A stretch of 64,000 bases of DNA from Lutraria lutraria. Lineage: Eukaryota; Mollusca; Bivalvia; Venerida; Mactridae. Each line of letters starts with the position of its first letter. The stretch's first letter is position 1. Where the stretch lies: contig OZ026839.1 in the NCBI GenBank assembly GCA_964023205.1, forward strand, positions 17,328,386-17,392,385, given 5' to 3'. Shown piece after piece: positions 1-12,436 of this stretch. The position numbers were made by a program, and so were the translations under genes. Below the pieces are notes generated by a model that had not been told where the DNA came from, did not search any database, and was given only the letters and a program-made list of their open reading frames with translations.

Positions 1-1772
1 TCAGAAACTGATGCACAATTATTTATGAAGAAGCAAAAACGACATAAATAACGAAATATATTAAATATTTTAAGGATATTTTATTCAAGAAATATTTCAA
101 GAATTGGTTTCATATTTTACATGAAGGAATATAATATCAAAATACAGGTCAAGTTCGATTTCACTTAAAATCCAAATATTTTTCTCTCGGGGAGGCGTTC
201 GTGTCCTCCGGACACATTTCTAGTTTAAATTAGAACTAAAAATGGTGAACTTTCAGTTGTATTTGCAGGGATTAGAAGCACTGTCAAATATTATTTTTTT
301 GAATAATGCATTTTATTTCAAACACCGTGATTGACGATAATTAGACATGATATTAGCTTTCGACGTAGATGGCATTTTTATATTGTTCACTTTTCAAATT
401 AACGTTACGCACGTGCGTATGTGCGTATCGCTGATGTAATAACTTGTTGGCAATCTGATATTTTTAAAACTTATTTTAAGACCGTAAACATATTTTTATC
501 TTCAAAAGAAACCTTTTGGTATTTCTCTTTAACCGATCGTATGTGCGTTTAATAGCCATAAAACAAATTTTCATGATAAAAATTGAAAAATAAAGCTAAT
601 AGGTATTAAAATGCATCTGAAGTTTTCGTATTTATTAACTGTTTCTCTCCGATTCTCACTGTGAAATCTTATTGCTCAAACGATACTAATTTGATCTGAT
701 CAGCATTAATCATAAAAGGTACGGTTAGGTTGTCCAACATACATAGATGTGCGAATAAAGGAATTTTATGTGCAAGTTTGAGCGACTCAAAAACATAATA
801 TCATGAGCCAATGTTCACATTGTTTAAAAAAACATATTTTCAGATAAGATATATCAAATAGTTTACATTTTCTGAAAGATGAAAGCTTCATCTTTAATTT
901 GGTATATAATTTACAAAATTCGGCTGAGAAGCAAAATAAAACTCTCTATATAATATATGTATATAATCAATTGTATTTTTCTTATTTACATAGCTAGGGC
1001 CGGTGAATAGACTTACCCGTGTAGACTGTGTCGCGGTCTTTACACATTTAGATAAGAACAGTTGATAAAACGGTTTAAGAATTTCGTAACTTTTGTCGTA
1101 AGTGTCTTCGTAGGAAAGAATCTTACGTAAGATAAGAATATATTGATGAAACGAGGCCATTGACTGTATATTTTATTCAATCCTCCAATATGGAGAGTAT
1201 AACATAATTACATGATATGAGTAATACACATATATTTACAATCATGAGTATTTGACGAATGAATAAATTCATGTATATAGTTCACATGCGCATGGTAATA
1301 TCATACCCTACATCAATTAAATAGAATAAACCATAAATGTTAACAAATTCACCATAATCTGCTATGATACAACCACATTGAACTTCAAATAGCATTTCAG
1401 ATAGCATGCCACACAACACCTTATCTAGGTCAAAATCAAAGAGCAATGCCTGCATGATTTACTTACCTATCAACTATTAATAGATTCAGCCATCACCATT
1501 AGCCAATCAAATGGGGAGGATTAGCCAAACTAGTAATAGACACTAATACACATGAGTATTATTCGTCTAGAAAAAGGTAATCGGCGTTTATACAGTAACA
1601 TTAACATTAGTACTTAGAAAACTAACACAGCAGATTATCTCATGTATTCAAATAACTGGAATAAGACAAAATGGTTTACACTTTACAAATGGGAACGTCC
1701 GTGTATACAATAATGTTGCTGACCCAAAATTTCAAGTATAGCTAATTTTTTAGGTCAGCAATGTTATTGTCC
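1..1772. other. AT-rich non-coding flank
   Basis: No exon, RNA gene or recognisable repeat could be supported here. The only open frame of note (894-1160, minus, 88 codons) has no domain signature and looks like chance. The missing 5' exons of the LRP-like gene could lie here or further upstream, but I did not find one. Confidence 0.4.
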
Positions 1773-2534
1773 ATAGTTCAATTTTCTTGTAGTCTAAGTC
1801 GAATATTGGACGATACCATTGTAAAGGTAATCACTGTAAATTGATTGCCCAAATAATTTTAAATCCGTAGTAAAGTGTCATTCACTTGAACCAGAGTCAT
1901 GGTGTATTGGATAAGTTTTAATAAAAGTTAACTTTATATACATCGAGAAGAAAATGATGTTTCATAGTTTTTTTATATTTGAATTGTTCCGTTAAATTAA
2001 CAAAAATATAATAACCTCACATGGGTAATTAGGATTTATATATTTCAATTGTGGAATAATAATATCATAAGTAGAAACCGGTTCAGATGTTAAGTATTTT
2101 TTATACAGCATTTGAAATTCCATTTTGTATTCGCGATTTCGTGCAATAAAATGAATACAAGAAATAAAACAGAGACTACACCAGAAAACAAATACATTTT
2201 CTCTTTTGAAAAAAATAATAAAAAGGTGCTATTCAGCGTGCAATGTAAACAGAACAAACATATTTCAATAAAAACAATTATAAAAAATAAATGTATATAA
2301 TAATTTAAAAAGAAAGTGTCATTGAATGAGTTCGTTCGAACCACTCACATCTGCTTCATTTTGTAAATGTTATGTTTGTACATGTCACCTTATCCAATAC
2401 ACCATAATGACTCTGGTTCACGTGAATGACACTTTACTACGGATTTAAAATGATTTTGGCAATCAATTTACAGTGGTTACATTTACAATGATATCGTCCA
2501 ATATTCGACCTTGACTATAAGAAAAATGAACTAT
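1773..2534. mobile_element. Foldback/MITE-like element with ~145-bp inverted arms
   Basis: The arms 1773-1915 and 2389-2534 are near-perfect reverse complements with a few substitutions and small indels. They surround a ~470-bp AT-rich core with no coding capacity. This is the structure of a non-autonomous DNA transposon or foldback element. I see no transposase and did not settle the target duplication. Confidence 0.75.
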
Positions 2535-2972
2535 ATAATGTGACCTTCTCCAGCGTACTAACAGTTAAGGCTAAAGAAAAAATCTTGAGTTTGATGCTAA
2601 AAGTGTACATACTATTTTTCATTAAATTAGAGTATATTATATATTTATCTTATTTACTGTACATGAATTCCATATAGTGTAATTTTTCATGGTTTAATAG
2701 TTTTCATATTTAATGTGTGGTTGTATTGATGTTTTTTGGCTTTTATTATTGCATTATTTTCAGAGGCAGAACAACAAATAATAATGGTTTCTGCCCAAAA
2801 ATTTGTAACAAAATAGCCTTTAACCAATGAGAAAACTCATACTTCAGCTGAAGATTTTGTATCTAACAATGTCATTGTTTACAAATGTAGGTCAAAATCA
2901 ATTTTAATACAGCAGCGCCGAAAAGGGGTAAATCTCTTCCCCCATATCCATTGTGGTCCTTAGATATATAGT

Positions 2973-3860
2973 GTTAACTATGGTGGCTGATTTCTGCCAT
3001 TTCATATCTTCGTGTGTTCGTCCCCAAAAGTCGAAGCACGACGACACGAACACACGATAAATTGATCATTTATCGTGTCTTCGCCTTCGACCTTAGAGGG
3101 CGAACACACGAACACACGAAATATTGAAGGCGAAATAACGAAATTTTGATAGGCGATCACACGAAATCTACTCTTGTAGAGTTTCGTGTCGGCGGGTATG
3201 AAATCGTCGTATCAGCGCCCTATATTCGTCGTGTGTTCGTGTCTTCGCCTCGAAATTGGCCAATTTTCGTATCGTCGTGCAGACGTGCTTCGCCCCGAAG
3301 GACGAAGACACGAACACACGATAATGTGCAATGTTTCGTGTCGTCGTGTCTTCGCCTTCCGGTAGACATGCGCAGAACCATTACAGATAGTATTGAATTG
3401 CAAAACTATTACACGGTGGATCAGATTCATGGTTCTGCGCATGTCTACCGGAAGGCGAAGACACGACGACACGAAACATTGCAAACTATCGTGTGTTCGT
3501 GTCTTCGTCCTTCGGGGCGAAGCACGACGACACGAAGACACGATAATTAGCCTATTGTCGTGTCTTCGCCTTTCGCCTGTCTATGCGAAGACACGAACAC
3601 ACGACGAATATAAGGCGCCGATACGAAGATGTCATACCCGCCCACACGAAACTCTACAAGAGAAGATTTCGTTAGTTCGCCTGTCAAAATATTGTTATTT
3701 CGCCTTCAATATTTCGTGTGTTCGTGTATTCGCCCTCTAAGGTCGAAGGCGAAGACACGATAAATAAGCAATATGTTGTGTGTTTGTGTCGTCGTGCTTC
3801 GACTTTTAGGGGAGAACACACGAAGATATGAAATGGCAGAAATCAGCCACCATAGTTAAC
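2973..3860. mobile_element. ~890-bp foldback element built from CGAAGACACGA-type words
   Basis: The sequence runs from GTTAACTATGGTGG to CCACCATAGTTAAC and is an imperfect palindrome across almost its whole length. A short asymmetric spacer sits near 3373-3442. The arms are low-complexity mixtures of CGTGTCTTCG/CGAAGACACG words. TTAA at both edges fits a TTAA target duplication of piggyBac type, but it may simply be part of the palindrome. Open frames inside (3146-3740) are artefacts of the repeat. Confidence 0.8.
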
Positions 3861-6020
3861 AGACATAGGAAGACAAATGCAAATAATAATCATTTTTTAT
3901 ACAATAATGAATAATATAAAAAATTGATTGGGTTCTATGAAAAAGATAAACGTAATTGACGACTTAAAGACATTGAACAGCTACTATATAAGTGACCCCC
4001 CCCCCCCAAATCCACATGAGGTCTAATCTCTTAATTGTTTTATTGCCCCTAATGGGATTAATCCTGTCTTTTCACGGTCAGCTAAGTGTCTGTAGACTTG
4101 ACACCTATAGTCATAGAGGGTCATAAATTGTATTGATTTTTAATGATAATTAGTTTTTGGATAACTTCCTGTTGTTTTTGTAAGCATTTTATGTGATTAA
4201 TTAATGGTGTCCTTTAATTACCAGATTATGTAAGAATAGTTAATGCATGAAAAATGCAACTGAATGCTTCTTCTATTTCTAAATCAAATCATTCTATTTA
4301 CACATGAAATTATTTTTTACAAGATAACTATTATAATCTTAAAAATAACTTGCAAAGAAACTATGTTTATACAGGTACTGCTTGAGAAATTATATTGGAT
4401 AGAAATATTTAACAGGTATAAAAGGTGTTAGGATACGTTTGTATTAAATTCACAAAATGGACCTTTAATTTATCAAAATCATCCAGACCTAACTAATTGG
4501 TGTGAGATACATATATTTGCTAATGTGTTTGAAGCATTTAGCATTTATTTGAGTAATTAATGTCTTTAATCATATTAAATTTCTTAATATTTTGCATTTA
4601 ATATAAACATACTTTAAAAAAAAGAAAATTATATTTTTAATTAAACATTGAATCAATTTAAATATCTATACAGTAGCTATACTTTTTATTAGCCATAAAT
4701 TTAAGTCACTGATTATGTAATTAGAAGCTAGTCTATCAATGACCCTGTCAGTTTTATTGGACTCCCTACTGTGGAATATACAGGCCTGCTGGGTCTTAGT
4801 CACATGCCTCGCATTCCTGGTTCAATGTCTTTAACAATCATTCAAAACTAGACCGTTCGCTACAGTTACATGTTTTTTTTTCACATAATAGATTTTGTTC
4901 AAACTTTGTGTATCAGAAGATCATGTTATTACATGCACAAAAATGAAATAAAAAACTGGTAGGTCGCCGTGTTCGTTTTCATTTTAATTTAACTTAAGTA
5001 AACCTTATGAATTCACTTTTTTATAAATTCATATACCGTGATTTTTGTACATCAAACTTTCTTGTAAAAAATGTTTTGAAATTAGAATGTATGCATGATT
5101 TATGTTGGAAATATTGCATGTATTGAAAAAGCAGGTCATTTTCAGTTTAAAGTGGATTTTTTTTTTTATAAATTTCGGGTCGGCTCTTTCCGCCTTTTTT
5201 GCCAGTAAATGGAATTCATTTTCCATTTTTCAGTACATAAAAGAAATTGTTAAAACTTCATAAGTAGATAGTAAGATATATTCTACATTCCAAATGAGAA
5301 AAAAAGCATAGGTCACTGTATTAGTTTGGAAATCCTGATCTGACTTTTACCGTGGGGGGCGGTTGTTATAAGCAGTTATAATTATTCAATTACAAATGTA
5401 CGTTCCCTTTCTTACACTTACTATTTCATATTAGCGGTTTGTTATATATAATAATTCCATAGGAACTATTTCCGTATAGTACTGCAATATCATTTCATAC
5501 TGACACATTAATTTGTACATTAATACATAATTTTCCGCCATTTAACGTAACGTCAAGTGTTACATGACGTCCCGTCCGTCCATTGTTTATAAGTATTCAA
5601 CATGAATTATCCTGAGGATAAGATAATATTTATTTAAAGTCGGTAAGACAACAACAGTATAACATAAGCCATCTAGGAGCTTTTGGGCCGACTATATAAC
5701 TAGAGTAAACAACAATAACAAATTATATAAGAGCTGTAAAAGACCAAGGCATGTTTAAGAATATACAGACTATAAGCAATAAAGCACATTTAAAAACATA
5801 TATCAATAAAATAAAAAGTAAATGATAAAATAAACTTATGAGATATAAAATTAAGATATGAATAGTAGTTTGTATGTACATGAGGCATAATATACAATTA
5901 TTGACAATAAAAAGAAGGCAGGGTAAAAAAATATAACCATACATTACATATAGCATGCAGTTGAATATACAAAATATTAATACATATATTCATGTTGTGC
6001 AACCCCTGTACACAGTATAG
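3861..6020. other. AT-rich non-coding stretch
   Basis: Nothing coding was recognised. A run of 12 C lies at 3996-4007. Small open frames (5029-5226, 5723-5956) are short, biased and without family resemblance. Confidence 0.4.
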
Positions 6021-6440
6021 CAAATATTATATATATCATTTTTTACAAGCATTACATTTACAATTTTGCCCATTCCAATTTAAAATTAACCTCTTGAACT
6101 GATTGAAGCTGTTACATCTTTGAAAGTCTTCCGGGAGAGAGTTCAATAGTACAGGGGCTGCATACCAGCTTTTGTAGATCTCACATATGGAATGGAATAG
6201 CGGAAGTTAAACGAATTATTTTGTTTTTGAATAAGATTTGATAGGACTGGAGGAGCCAAACTGTTAATATTTTTGAATGTTTCCAGAGCCATTGTTCTCA
6301 TACGTCTAATATAAAGGGTTGGAAGCTTGGTCCTTTACAGAAGTTCATTGAAGGAAGACTGATCATCATCATATACAAATATTAATGCTCTTTCTTGAAT
6401 TTTGAAGAAGCGTAATTCCGAAGCGTTTACAATACATTTG
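6021..6440 (-). pseudogene. Non-LTR retrotransposon fragment (3' end of RT ORF)
   Basis: Read on the minus strand, this matches the C-terminal region of LINE reverse transcriptases: an 'ERALxFVYDD' type start, then 'LPTLYIRRMRTMALETFK' and 'RSTKAG' segments. It carries stop codons and has no catalytic core. It is a dead, 5'-truncated copy, and its exact ends are uncertain. Confidence 0.65.
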
Positions 6441-8088
6441 ACATTTCTACACGTGTTGTCGTTGAAACAACTGCTTTTTTAAAAAATCAGCTTAACAGTG
6501 TTTACTTGTTTTTGTTGTTGTTGTCAACTGAAATAGTCGGCAGTTAATTTGTGATGTCGTGAAAATCGCTATTTTAGCCGGTGTATAGGTAAATTATGAC
6601 CAGTGAAATTAAACTGGCCCGATCGTCTTTAATAAATTACTATACATTTGTAATCAATAGAAAATATCAACTTAATATATAAATGCAACAAATGTATTTT
6701 ATATGTATATAAAATGTTTTATTTTGGAGCTGTGTGATATTAATTCCTACCGAATTTCGGCATGAAATGAACAGTCTATTGTACACACATATCCGACCAA
6801 TCAGATCGCTGGATACATCACTCGCACTTGACTCAAAATGGCTTGCAGCGGAGATCAAATAACGAAAGGAACACAATTTTACCGTTTCACAGTTATAAGA
6901 TGTAATTGAATGAGATTTTCGGTAGGAATTATAATCTTATAGTTTATCTGAATGACATGTGTAGCAATTTTCCTTCTGTGCACATCTTTTATGCTGAAAC
7001 AACGATCGAGATGCAATGTTCCACATTGTTTGGCATATAGACATATAGTAGGCTTTTTACTTTGATAGTATATATAAGATCAGTGACGGTAAACTGTTTG
7101 CATCATTTGTGGACCAAACACTGATACTGCCACCTGTGGTGTGTCAATTATATGTCAGATGCCCAACGTGGCAAGAACGAGAACTCTGTTATGTTCTTAC
7201 GGTACGAGTAGAATTTTAGTCGCTGTGCTAACTTTGCGCATGCGCTCTACATTGTTTTTATTGAGACAAAGGAATCTTTTGTTTACTCCGTTAAACAGTT
7301 TTATTTTCCATATCTCAAACTTACCGCCTCCTCCTCTCCTCCTCCAGTGTTTCACTTTCAGTTCTATTATCAGTTATGGTAATGTTTACCCAAGTTCAGG
7401 CTTGAGAATTGTTATTATATTCTTTTGGTACTGTTTACCCAAGCTTGATTGCTTGAGTTTCATATGCACTGTTGTATGCTGCCCAAGCTTGAGATACCGG
7501 TAGTTTTAAAAAGTTCCATATATATTTAAGTATGGTTTACCCAAGCTTATTGCTTGGTATAGTTTTATAGTTTGATAATTACTGTTGTATATGTTACTGT
7601 GTTTGGCAGGTTTTTTCAGCCAGATAGTTTAAAAAATATATGTTACTGTGTTTTAAAACTTGATGTTACGGCTTTCTACAATAAAAGCCATATCACGACA
7701 ACTCATTGTCTGTTGTATTTTTAAAGCTACAAGCTTCTCCAGTCTCCATCACCACGACACAAATAATTCTACAATAAAAGTACTTATTTAATTATATCAA
7801 TTTTTAGAACAAAACACGAGTTTTCTCAATATAACAATTGTGTAGTAAGTAGTGTACTGCTATACATTGCTATCAGATGATAGAAGAAGAGATCTAAAAA
7901 CCAATAATAAATCTGCAGTCTATATACATACTGTCATGGTGGATCGTGTCAGTATGCGCTTAAATATCACTTCCTTACATGGGTAATTGTGCTATTTCAA
8001 GTATGCAGCCGAAATAAAACAATAGTTCAAACACGTAGGATACTTACCATTTGGTTTGTTAACCACAGTCAAACCTTTATAATCCTAA
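6441..8088. other. Non-coding stretch with short ACCCAAGCTT repeats
   Basis: No gene is supported. Around 7388-7560 a motif of the form TTTACCCAAGCTTGATTGCTTG recurs about four times in diverged form. The plus-strand frame 7141-7503 has no domain features and is treated as spurious. Confidence 0.4.
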
Positions 8089-8275
8089 CCTTTCTTATCC
8101 AGAATCCTCTCTTAACCGAGCACGTCAGCTCGTCCCGATATTCATATGATAATGCTTAACCAACTTTGTAATCCGAAACCTTTCTTATCCAGAATCCTCT
8201 CTTAACCGAGCACGTCAGCTCGTCCCGATATTCATATGATAATGCTTAACCAACTTTGTAATCCAAAACCTTTCC
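8089..8275. repeat. Two-copy 90-bp tandem duplication
   Basis: A unit beginning CCTTTCTTATCCAGAATC starts at 8089 and again at 8179. The two copies are almost identical over ~90 bp, and the start of a third diverged copy follows. The 'TTATCC..AATCC' words resemble termini of pogo/Tigger-like transposons, but that is only a resemblance. Confidence 0.75.
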
Positions 8276-8351
8276 TATCCGAAAACCTCCCAAATACGAA
8301 CATTTTCTGCCAGACTGAACATACTAAGATCAGAAAGGTTCTACTGTATAT

Positions 8352-9815
8352 ACATTGTCTCAGTGTGTGTGTCTCAGTGTGCGTGTCTCAGTGAATGTGT
8401 CTCAGTGTATGTGTCTCAGTGTGCGTGTCTTGTCTAAGTGTGCGTGTGTGTCTCAGTGTGCGTGTGTGTCTCAGTGTGCGTGTCTCAGTGTGTGTCTCAG
8501 TGTATGTGTCTCAGTGTGCGTGTCTTGTCTCAGTGTGCGTGTCTCAGTGTGTGTCTCAGTGTGCGTGTCTTGTCTCAGAGTGCGTGTCTCAGTGTGCGTG
8601 TCTCAGTGTGTGTCTCAGTGTACGTGTCTCAGTGTGTGTGTCTTGTCTCAGTGTGCGTGTCTCAGTGTATGTGTCTCAGTGTATGTGTCGTGTCTCGGTG
8701 TGTCTCAGTGTATGTGTCTCAGTGTGCGTGTCTTGTCTCAGTGTGTGTGTCTCAGTGTGCTTGTCTCAGTGTATGTGTCTCAGTGTACGTGTCTCAGTGT
8801 ATGTGTCTCAGTGTGCGTGTCTCAGTGTATGTGTCTCAGTGTGCGTGTCTCAGGGTATGTGTCTCAATGTGCTTGTCTCAGTGTATGTGTCTAAGTGTGC
8901 GTGTCTCAGTGTATGTGTCTCAGTGTGCGTGTCTCAGGGTATGTGTCTCAGTGTGCTTGTCTCAGTGTATGTGTCTCAGTGTGAGTGTCTCAGTGTATGT
9001 GTCTCAGTGTGTGTGTCTCAGTGTATGTGTCTCAGTGTGCATGTCTCAGTGTATGTGTCTCAGTGTGTGTGTCTCAGTGTGCTTGTCTCAGTGTATGTGT
9101 CTCAGTGTGCTTGTCTCAGTGTATGTGTCTCTGTGTATGTGTCTCAGTGTATGTGTCTCAGTGTATGTGTCTCAGTGTATGTGTCTCAGTGTATGTGTCT
9201 CAGTGTGCTTGTCTCAGTGTATGTGTCTCAGTGTGCGTGTCTCAGTGTATGTGTCTCAGTGTGTGTGTCTCAGTGTATGTGTCTCAGTGTGCGTGTCTCA
9301 GTGTATGTGTCTCAGTGTATGTGTCTCAGTGTGCGTGTCTCAGGGTATGTGTCTCAGTGTGCGTGTCTCAGTGTATGTGTCTCAGTGTGTGTGTCTCAGT
9401 GTATGTGTCTCAGTGTGCGTGTCTCAGTGTATGTGTCTCAGTGTATGTGTCTCAGTGTGCGTGTCTCAGGGTATGTGTCTCAGTGTGCTTGTCTCAGTGT
9501 ATGTGTCTCAGTGTTCGTGTCTCAGTGTATGTGTCTCAGTGTGCTTGTCTCAGTGTATGTGTCTCAGTGTGTGTGTCTCAGTGTATGTGTCTCAGTGTGC
9601 GTGTCTTGTCTCAGTGTGTGTGTCTCAGTATATGTGTCTCAGTGTGCGTGTCTTGTCTCAGTGTATGTGTCTCAGTGTATGTGTCTCAGTGTGTGTGTCT
9701 CAGTGTATGTGTCTCAGTGTGTGTGTCTCAGTGTATATGTCTCAGTGTGTGTGTCTCAGTGTGCGTGTCTTGTCCCAGTGTGCATGTCTCAGTGTGTGTG
9801 TCTCAGTGTGTCGTG
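8352..9815. repeat. 12-bp minisatellite (GTGTCTCAGTGT family) abutting an exon
   Basis: Roughly 120 copies of a 12-bp unit, with variants GTGTGC, GTATGT and GTGCTT plus occasional 5-bp CTTGT insertions. The unit is a multiple of three and lacks stop codons, so all three plus frames stay open for hundreds of codons. These Cys/Val/Ser 'proteins' are artefacts. The array ends only ~30 bp before the splice acceptor of the first recognisable exon, and every unit carries a CTCAG acceptor-like word. Confidence 0.95.
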
Positions 9816-9846
9816 TTATATTTTAGTGTGCCGTGTTATGTTTCAG

Positions 9847-10315
9847 GGAATGATTACGAAGATTGTATCGTGACAACGACTAAGACAGAAGGGGAGACGA
9901 TACGAATCTACCCAGGGACACCATATGATTACGTAGAAAAAAATCAGTCATCTATCCAATATAGATATTTGGGTCTTGGCTCAGCAGACACGAACCTCGT
10001 GTCCTCAGTTATAGACTACCACCGAAAATTCATGTACTTTTATGACACAAACTCTATCAAACTCTACAGGTTAAGTAACTTTGAACCGAAAGCTGAACCA
10101 GGGATAACATATTATATAGACGTTGCTCATGAAGGAATCTCAAGTTCTATGTATACAAGGATCGCTCTTGATTGGTTGGTAGGCAATATATATTGGACAG
10201 ACCCTGTGTACAAATGGATAGCTCTTCAAAATGGAGAAACTAACGAAGGGTATAAGATACTCTTCCATGAAGACTTGACCTGGCCGTTAGCTATTGCCGT
10301 TGATCCTGTTAGTCG
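9847..10315 (+). CDS. LRP-like exon 1 of those visible (propeller 1)
   Basis: The acceptor ATGTTTCAG precedes a phase-1 start and the donor is CG|GTAAG (phase 2). It encodes ~156 residues starting near NDYEDC, with the YWTD-type blade NIYWTDPVYKWI. It opens the first beta-propeller in the window. An upstream exon ending in phase 1 must exist. Confidence 0.88.
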
Positions 10316-10940
10316 GTAAGTCATATACATACACATTACGTAACTAATCGTTTGTTTGTCATCAATTTGTTGATTATGTCTCAGTAGAGTTATGAAAAAC
10401 TTCATTCTAAACAGTGTTCAAGGTGTCACACACAGTTCCTTCAAATCACTTTTCAAAACGACTCATACATTAATTTATACTTTTGGTTTTAAGTCATCAA
10501 GTGGTTCGCGACAGAAATATTCACAATCTTATTCTCATTGCTAGCATTGGTTTTTGATCTCCTCTATAAAAAATACTTTAGTATGGATCAGATACTGTTT
10601 TATTTATTTCACATTTACGATGTAAATAACATAGAATATACATACATACATATTACACAGACAATAAAACGTAATCGAGAAAATAAAACAAAATGTCATT
10701 TTATGAATGAAGCAGTTAAAGATGTAGGTAAAATATGTGTAATAGATTAATAATTATTCAATTCTAATCAGTATTTCTTGCATGCTAAGTTAAATGTAAT
10801 TCTGATTAATATCTATTACATGCTCATCTGTAGCAACCAAATGTTAAACAGTTTATATCCCAACAAAAGTTTGCATTTAAGGAACATTAATTTTATTTCT
10901 GTTGATTCACAGACCTATTAAAAATCATTATTTATATTAG

Positions 10941-11193
10941 GTATTTATTTTGGAGTGATGTCGGACCTGTCGTCAAAATTGAACGTTCTTCTCTGAATGG
11001 TGTTGACAGAACTGCCATCATCACGACTGGTTTGGTCAGACCTACAAGTATTTCCATAGATTACACAGACAATAAAATTGTTTTCATTGATGAAGGAAGG
11101 GACACATTAGAAATCGCGAATTTCAATGGAGAGCAACGTAGAGTCATACGCCGACTTTCTCATACATCATTTTTCGATGTTGCCGTGTTTAGG
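10941..11193 (+). CDS. LRP-like exon 2 (propeller 1)
   Basis: Acceptor TTATATTAG, phase 2 in, phase 0 out (AGG|GTAATA). Encodes the YWTD-variant blade RYLFWSDVGP, followed by a blade with ISIDYTDNKIVFIDEG. Extracellular propeller segment. Confidence 0.88.
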
Positions 11194-11540
11194 GTAATAT
11201 GTTAGCAAATAATCAAACTAGATGGTATTACATAGGTGTCAGGTTAGAAATGACTCATAGTGTACACATTTCAAGTTAAACTTAACATATAATGCATCCT
11301 ATGTTTATGTATAAATGCTTTCTACATAAGCTTCATCTTATAATTATAAGTATTCCTGGTATTCAATGAATAGTCTAGAACACTTCTTGTACTTCTAAAT
11401 TACATCAAGACATGAAATTATTCAATAACTTCCGCCGTGAAAAGATCAGTATTCCGTTCTATCTATCGTCGCAGTAATTCTTATTGGGATTAATTTTAAT
11501 CATCTGAAAGTGATAGGGCAGTAACAAATGAAGTGTCTTT

Positions 11541-12085
11541 TAAAACCGTTCTAGTGGTTATCTCCCTTCTATTCTTATAAACAGTTCTAGTGGTTATCTC
11601 CCTTCCATTCTTATAAACAGTTCTAGTGGTTATCTCCCTTCTATTATTATAAACAGTTCTAGTGGTTATCTCCCTTCTATTCTTATAAACAGTTCTAGTG
11701 GTTATGTCCCTTCTATTCTTATAAACAGTTCTAGTGGTTATCTCCCTTCTATTCTTATAAACAGTTCTAGTGGTTATCTCCCTTCTATTCTTATAAACAG
11801 TTCTAGTGGTTATCTCCCTTCTATTCTTATAAACAGTTCTAGTGGTTATCTCCCTTCTATTCTTATAAACAGTTCTAGTGGTTATCTCCCTTCTATTCTT
11901 ATAAACAGTTCTAGTGGTTATCTCCCTTCTATTCTTATAAACAGTTCTAGTGGTTATCTCCCTTCTATTCTTATAAACAGTTCTAGTGGTTATCTCCCTT
12001 CTATTCTTATAAACAGTTCTAGTGGTTATCTCCCTTCTATTCTTATAAACAGGTCTAGTGGTTATCTCCCTTCTATTCTTATAAA
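11541..12085. repeat. 36-bp minisatellite, about 15 copies
   Basis: The unit contains ACAGTTCTAGTGGTTATC plus CTCCCTTCTATTCTTATAA. Copies are nearly identical with a few single-base changes. It lies in intron 2. Confidence 0.95.
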
Positions 12086-12297
12086 ACTAATGTTACTTCT
12101 TAATGAGATTACAAAGGACAAATTAATGAAATGTTCGCGCATTTTTAAAACTGCTAGCGCGTAGACCATTGTAAATGGTGCCAGTCAGGATTGAACTTAA
12201 TTATAAGTTGTCATCGTTATGAGGTGTTTGCCCATAATTTTTATATGTAACGGATGGCAGATACAATAAATTGTTAAATTGATATATTCTCTTGTAG

Positions 12298-12436
12298 GAT
12301 TACATCATGGTAACAGATCGGTACAAAAGTCTGACAATAGTCAATAAGAACACTGGTGCCATTATACCAATTAATTTTGGTTCGGACTTTTTGTCTGTGA
12401 AGATGTACAGCGCAGATACACAAGATAACAGTACAG
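12298..12436 (+). CDS. LRP-like exon 3 (end of propeller 1)
   Basis: Acceptor CTCTTGTAG, phase 0 in, phase 1 out (G|GTAGTG). Encodes DYIMVTDRYKSLTIVNK and onward, closing the first propeller before the EGF exon. Confidence 0.85.

Noticed and set aside
3146..3740. Arg/Thr/His-rich frames on both strands
   Set aside because: They mirror each other because the region is a palindrome of CGAAGACACG words, not a gene.
1..9846. Upstream exons of the LRP-like gene
   Set aside because: I looked for EGF, LDLR-A, YWTD or signal-peptide exons with a phase-1 donor and found none I could support.
8355..9873. Overlapping plus-strand frames of 179-492 codons rich in Cys, Val, Ser
   Set aside because: All three frames are open because the 12-bp minisatellite unit has no stop. 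The protein is pure repeat. Only the part after 9847 is exon.
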